A DNA stretch of 5,649 nt from Desulfobacterales bacterium CG23_combo_of_CG06-09_8_20_14_all_51_8 (GTDB lineage: Bacteria > Desulfobacterota > Desulfobacteria > Desulfobacterales > Desulfosalsimonadaceae): positions 1 to 5,649 of the forward strand of contig PCSG01000275.1 of the NCBI GenBank assembly GCA_002772195.1, in the 5' to 3' direction. Below the pieces are notes generated by a model that searched no databases, was not told where the DNA came from, and saw only the letters and a program-made list of their open reading frames with translations. The translations under genes and the position numbers were made by a program. Below are positions 4,889 through 5,649 of the stretch, piece after piece (the stretch's first letter is position 1; the number at the start of each line of letters is the position of its first letter).

Positions 4889-5649
4889 GATAAGTCAATT
4901 TAAGGCACTGTTCCGGACAGGCATCGACACAACGTTCGCAAATAATACAATTTTTATGATCGATACGCCGGTTTTGCCGGACATATGCCATGACATCGAT
5001 TAGCATCGGACAGGCTTTAACGCATTTTCGGCATTCGGTACATGCATTTGACCTACGTGGCGTGATTTTAAATATCGAAAACCGTGATAACAGACCCGAG
5101 ATTGTCAGAAACGGGCATAGCATCCGGCAATAGGCTCGGCTTCCGAAGCGGGCCGTTAGAAACATACCCAGAAGAATAATAAACAGATTTTCACCGATAA
5201 CCCAAAACCGTTGCTGGAAAACATTTCCGGCCGGATTCCATTTCAGAGAAATTATAGATGCCATTATCACGACGGCGGCCAGATAAATCCAAGCAAGTTT
5301 TTGAGAACGCTGCACTGCTTTAGCAGGTATGGGAATCTTTTGATTGATAAGCTCGAAAATCAATCCATCCCAACATACACGCGAGCAAAATCCATTTCCA
5401 AATAAAAACGGCAAGGCGATTCTTGCGATTAATAATTGAACCAATGCGCCTTCTGCAAGTCCTGCAAACGCATCGAAAATAATTTGCGGAAATTGAAAAT
5501 TGACGCCCTTATAAATGGAGAGAAACCCTAAAAGAAAACCCCCTATCAAAAACATCAGCGTTAACCGCATCCTTTGCCTAAGTTTTGGAAATTTAGGGAC
5601 GAAATACTTAAATGTTAAATAAAATTTGTCTTCGACTTTTGTGAACTCT
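4872..5649 (-). CDS. Membrane-bound double [4Fe-4S] protein, NapH/polyferredoxin-like (5' end probably outside window)
   Basis: The first ATG is at 5570, giving 232 residues, but its only Shine-Dalgarno-like bases (AAAGG) directly abut the ATG. The frame continues upstream without a stop to the window edge, encoding a basic, plausible segment (...KYFVPKFPKLRQR) before the first membrane helix. I therefore treat the gene as 5'-truncated. Numbering from the ATG, likely membrane helices lie at about 3-20, 36-57, 92-109 and 123-141. Two paired-Cys sites flank the membrane part: GFCSRVCWDG (Cys62, Cys66; Trp replaces the usual Pro) and YCRMLCP (Cys148, Cys152). The cytoplasmic tail has two ferredoxin motifs, Cys177-180-183-187 followed by Pro and Cys208-211-214-218 followed by Pro. 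This layout is that of NapH/NosR/CcoG-related electron-transfer proteins; the specific partner is unknown. It ends in TGA and overlaps the facing radical SAM gene by 17 bases, with no terminator space between them. Confidence 0.85.
   Translation of the reverse strand, partial: EFTKVEDKFYLTFKYFVPKFPKLRQRMRLTLMFLIGGFLLGFLSIYKGVNFQFPQIIFDAFAGLAEGALVQLLIARIALPFLFGNGFCSRVCWDGLIFELINQKIPIPAKAVQRSQKLAWIYLAAVVIMASIISLKWNPAGNVFQQRFWVIGENLFIILLGMFLTARFGSRAYCRMLCPFLTISGLLSRFSIFKITPRRSNACTECRKCVKACPMLIDVMAYVRQNRRIDHKNCIICERCVDACPEQCLKLTYLSPGL

Noticed and set aside
1..5649. CRISPR array, tRNA or rRNA genes, insertion-sequence ends or attachment sites.
   Set aside because: I saw no regularly spaced repeats, cloverleaf-like sequence, transposase motifs or flanking direct or inverted repeats of that kind.

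Overview
The window looks like chromosomal DNA from a Gram-negative anaerobe, most plausibly a Desulfobacterota (deltaproteobacterial) sulfate reducer or relative. This is inferred from the moderate base composition, two cobalamin-type radical SAM enzymes, a membrane polyferredoxin-like protein, outer-membrane-type lipoproteins and strong GGAGGT ribosome sites. No marker gene fixes the taxon.

Layout from left to right. Positions 1-228 (+) hold the C-terminal end of an unrecognised protein. It converges on a lipoprotein gene across a long imperfect hairpin at 235-278. Positions 300-848 and 989-1546 (both -) are two tandem paralogous lipoprotein genes of unknown function. Positions 1710-2972 (-) encode a B12-binding-fold radical SAM enzyme, and 24 bases upstream of it (2997-3257, -) lies an acyl carrier protein; the two probably form one transcription unit. 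A 146-base AT-rich divergent region (3258-3403) separates them from a second cobalamin-type radical SAM gene at 3404-4888 (+). That gene is interrupted at codon 278 by a single in-frame TAG. Its 3' end overlaps, tail to tail by 17 bases, a membrane-bound double [4Fe-4S] protein of the NapH/polyferredoxin type (4872 to the right edge, -). The reading frame of this last gene stays open past the first ATG to the window end, so its N-terminus probably lies outside.

How the genes may work together (inference): the acyl carrier protein could present an acyl or polyketide-like chain to one or both radical SAM enzymes, making the central block a candidate small lipid- or metabolite-modification locus. 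The membrane iron-sulfur protein could supply low-potential electrons, but only proximity supports this.

The most striking single observation is the amber codon in the second radical SAM gene. It sits where relatives commonly have Gln, the frame on either side is otherwise intact, and it could be a recent CAG-to-TAG nonsense mutation, a sequence error, or a pyrrolysine/suppressor-decoded codon. Three other genes here appear to use TAG as their normal stop, which argues against wholesale reassignment.
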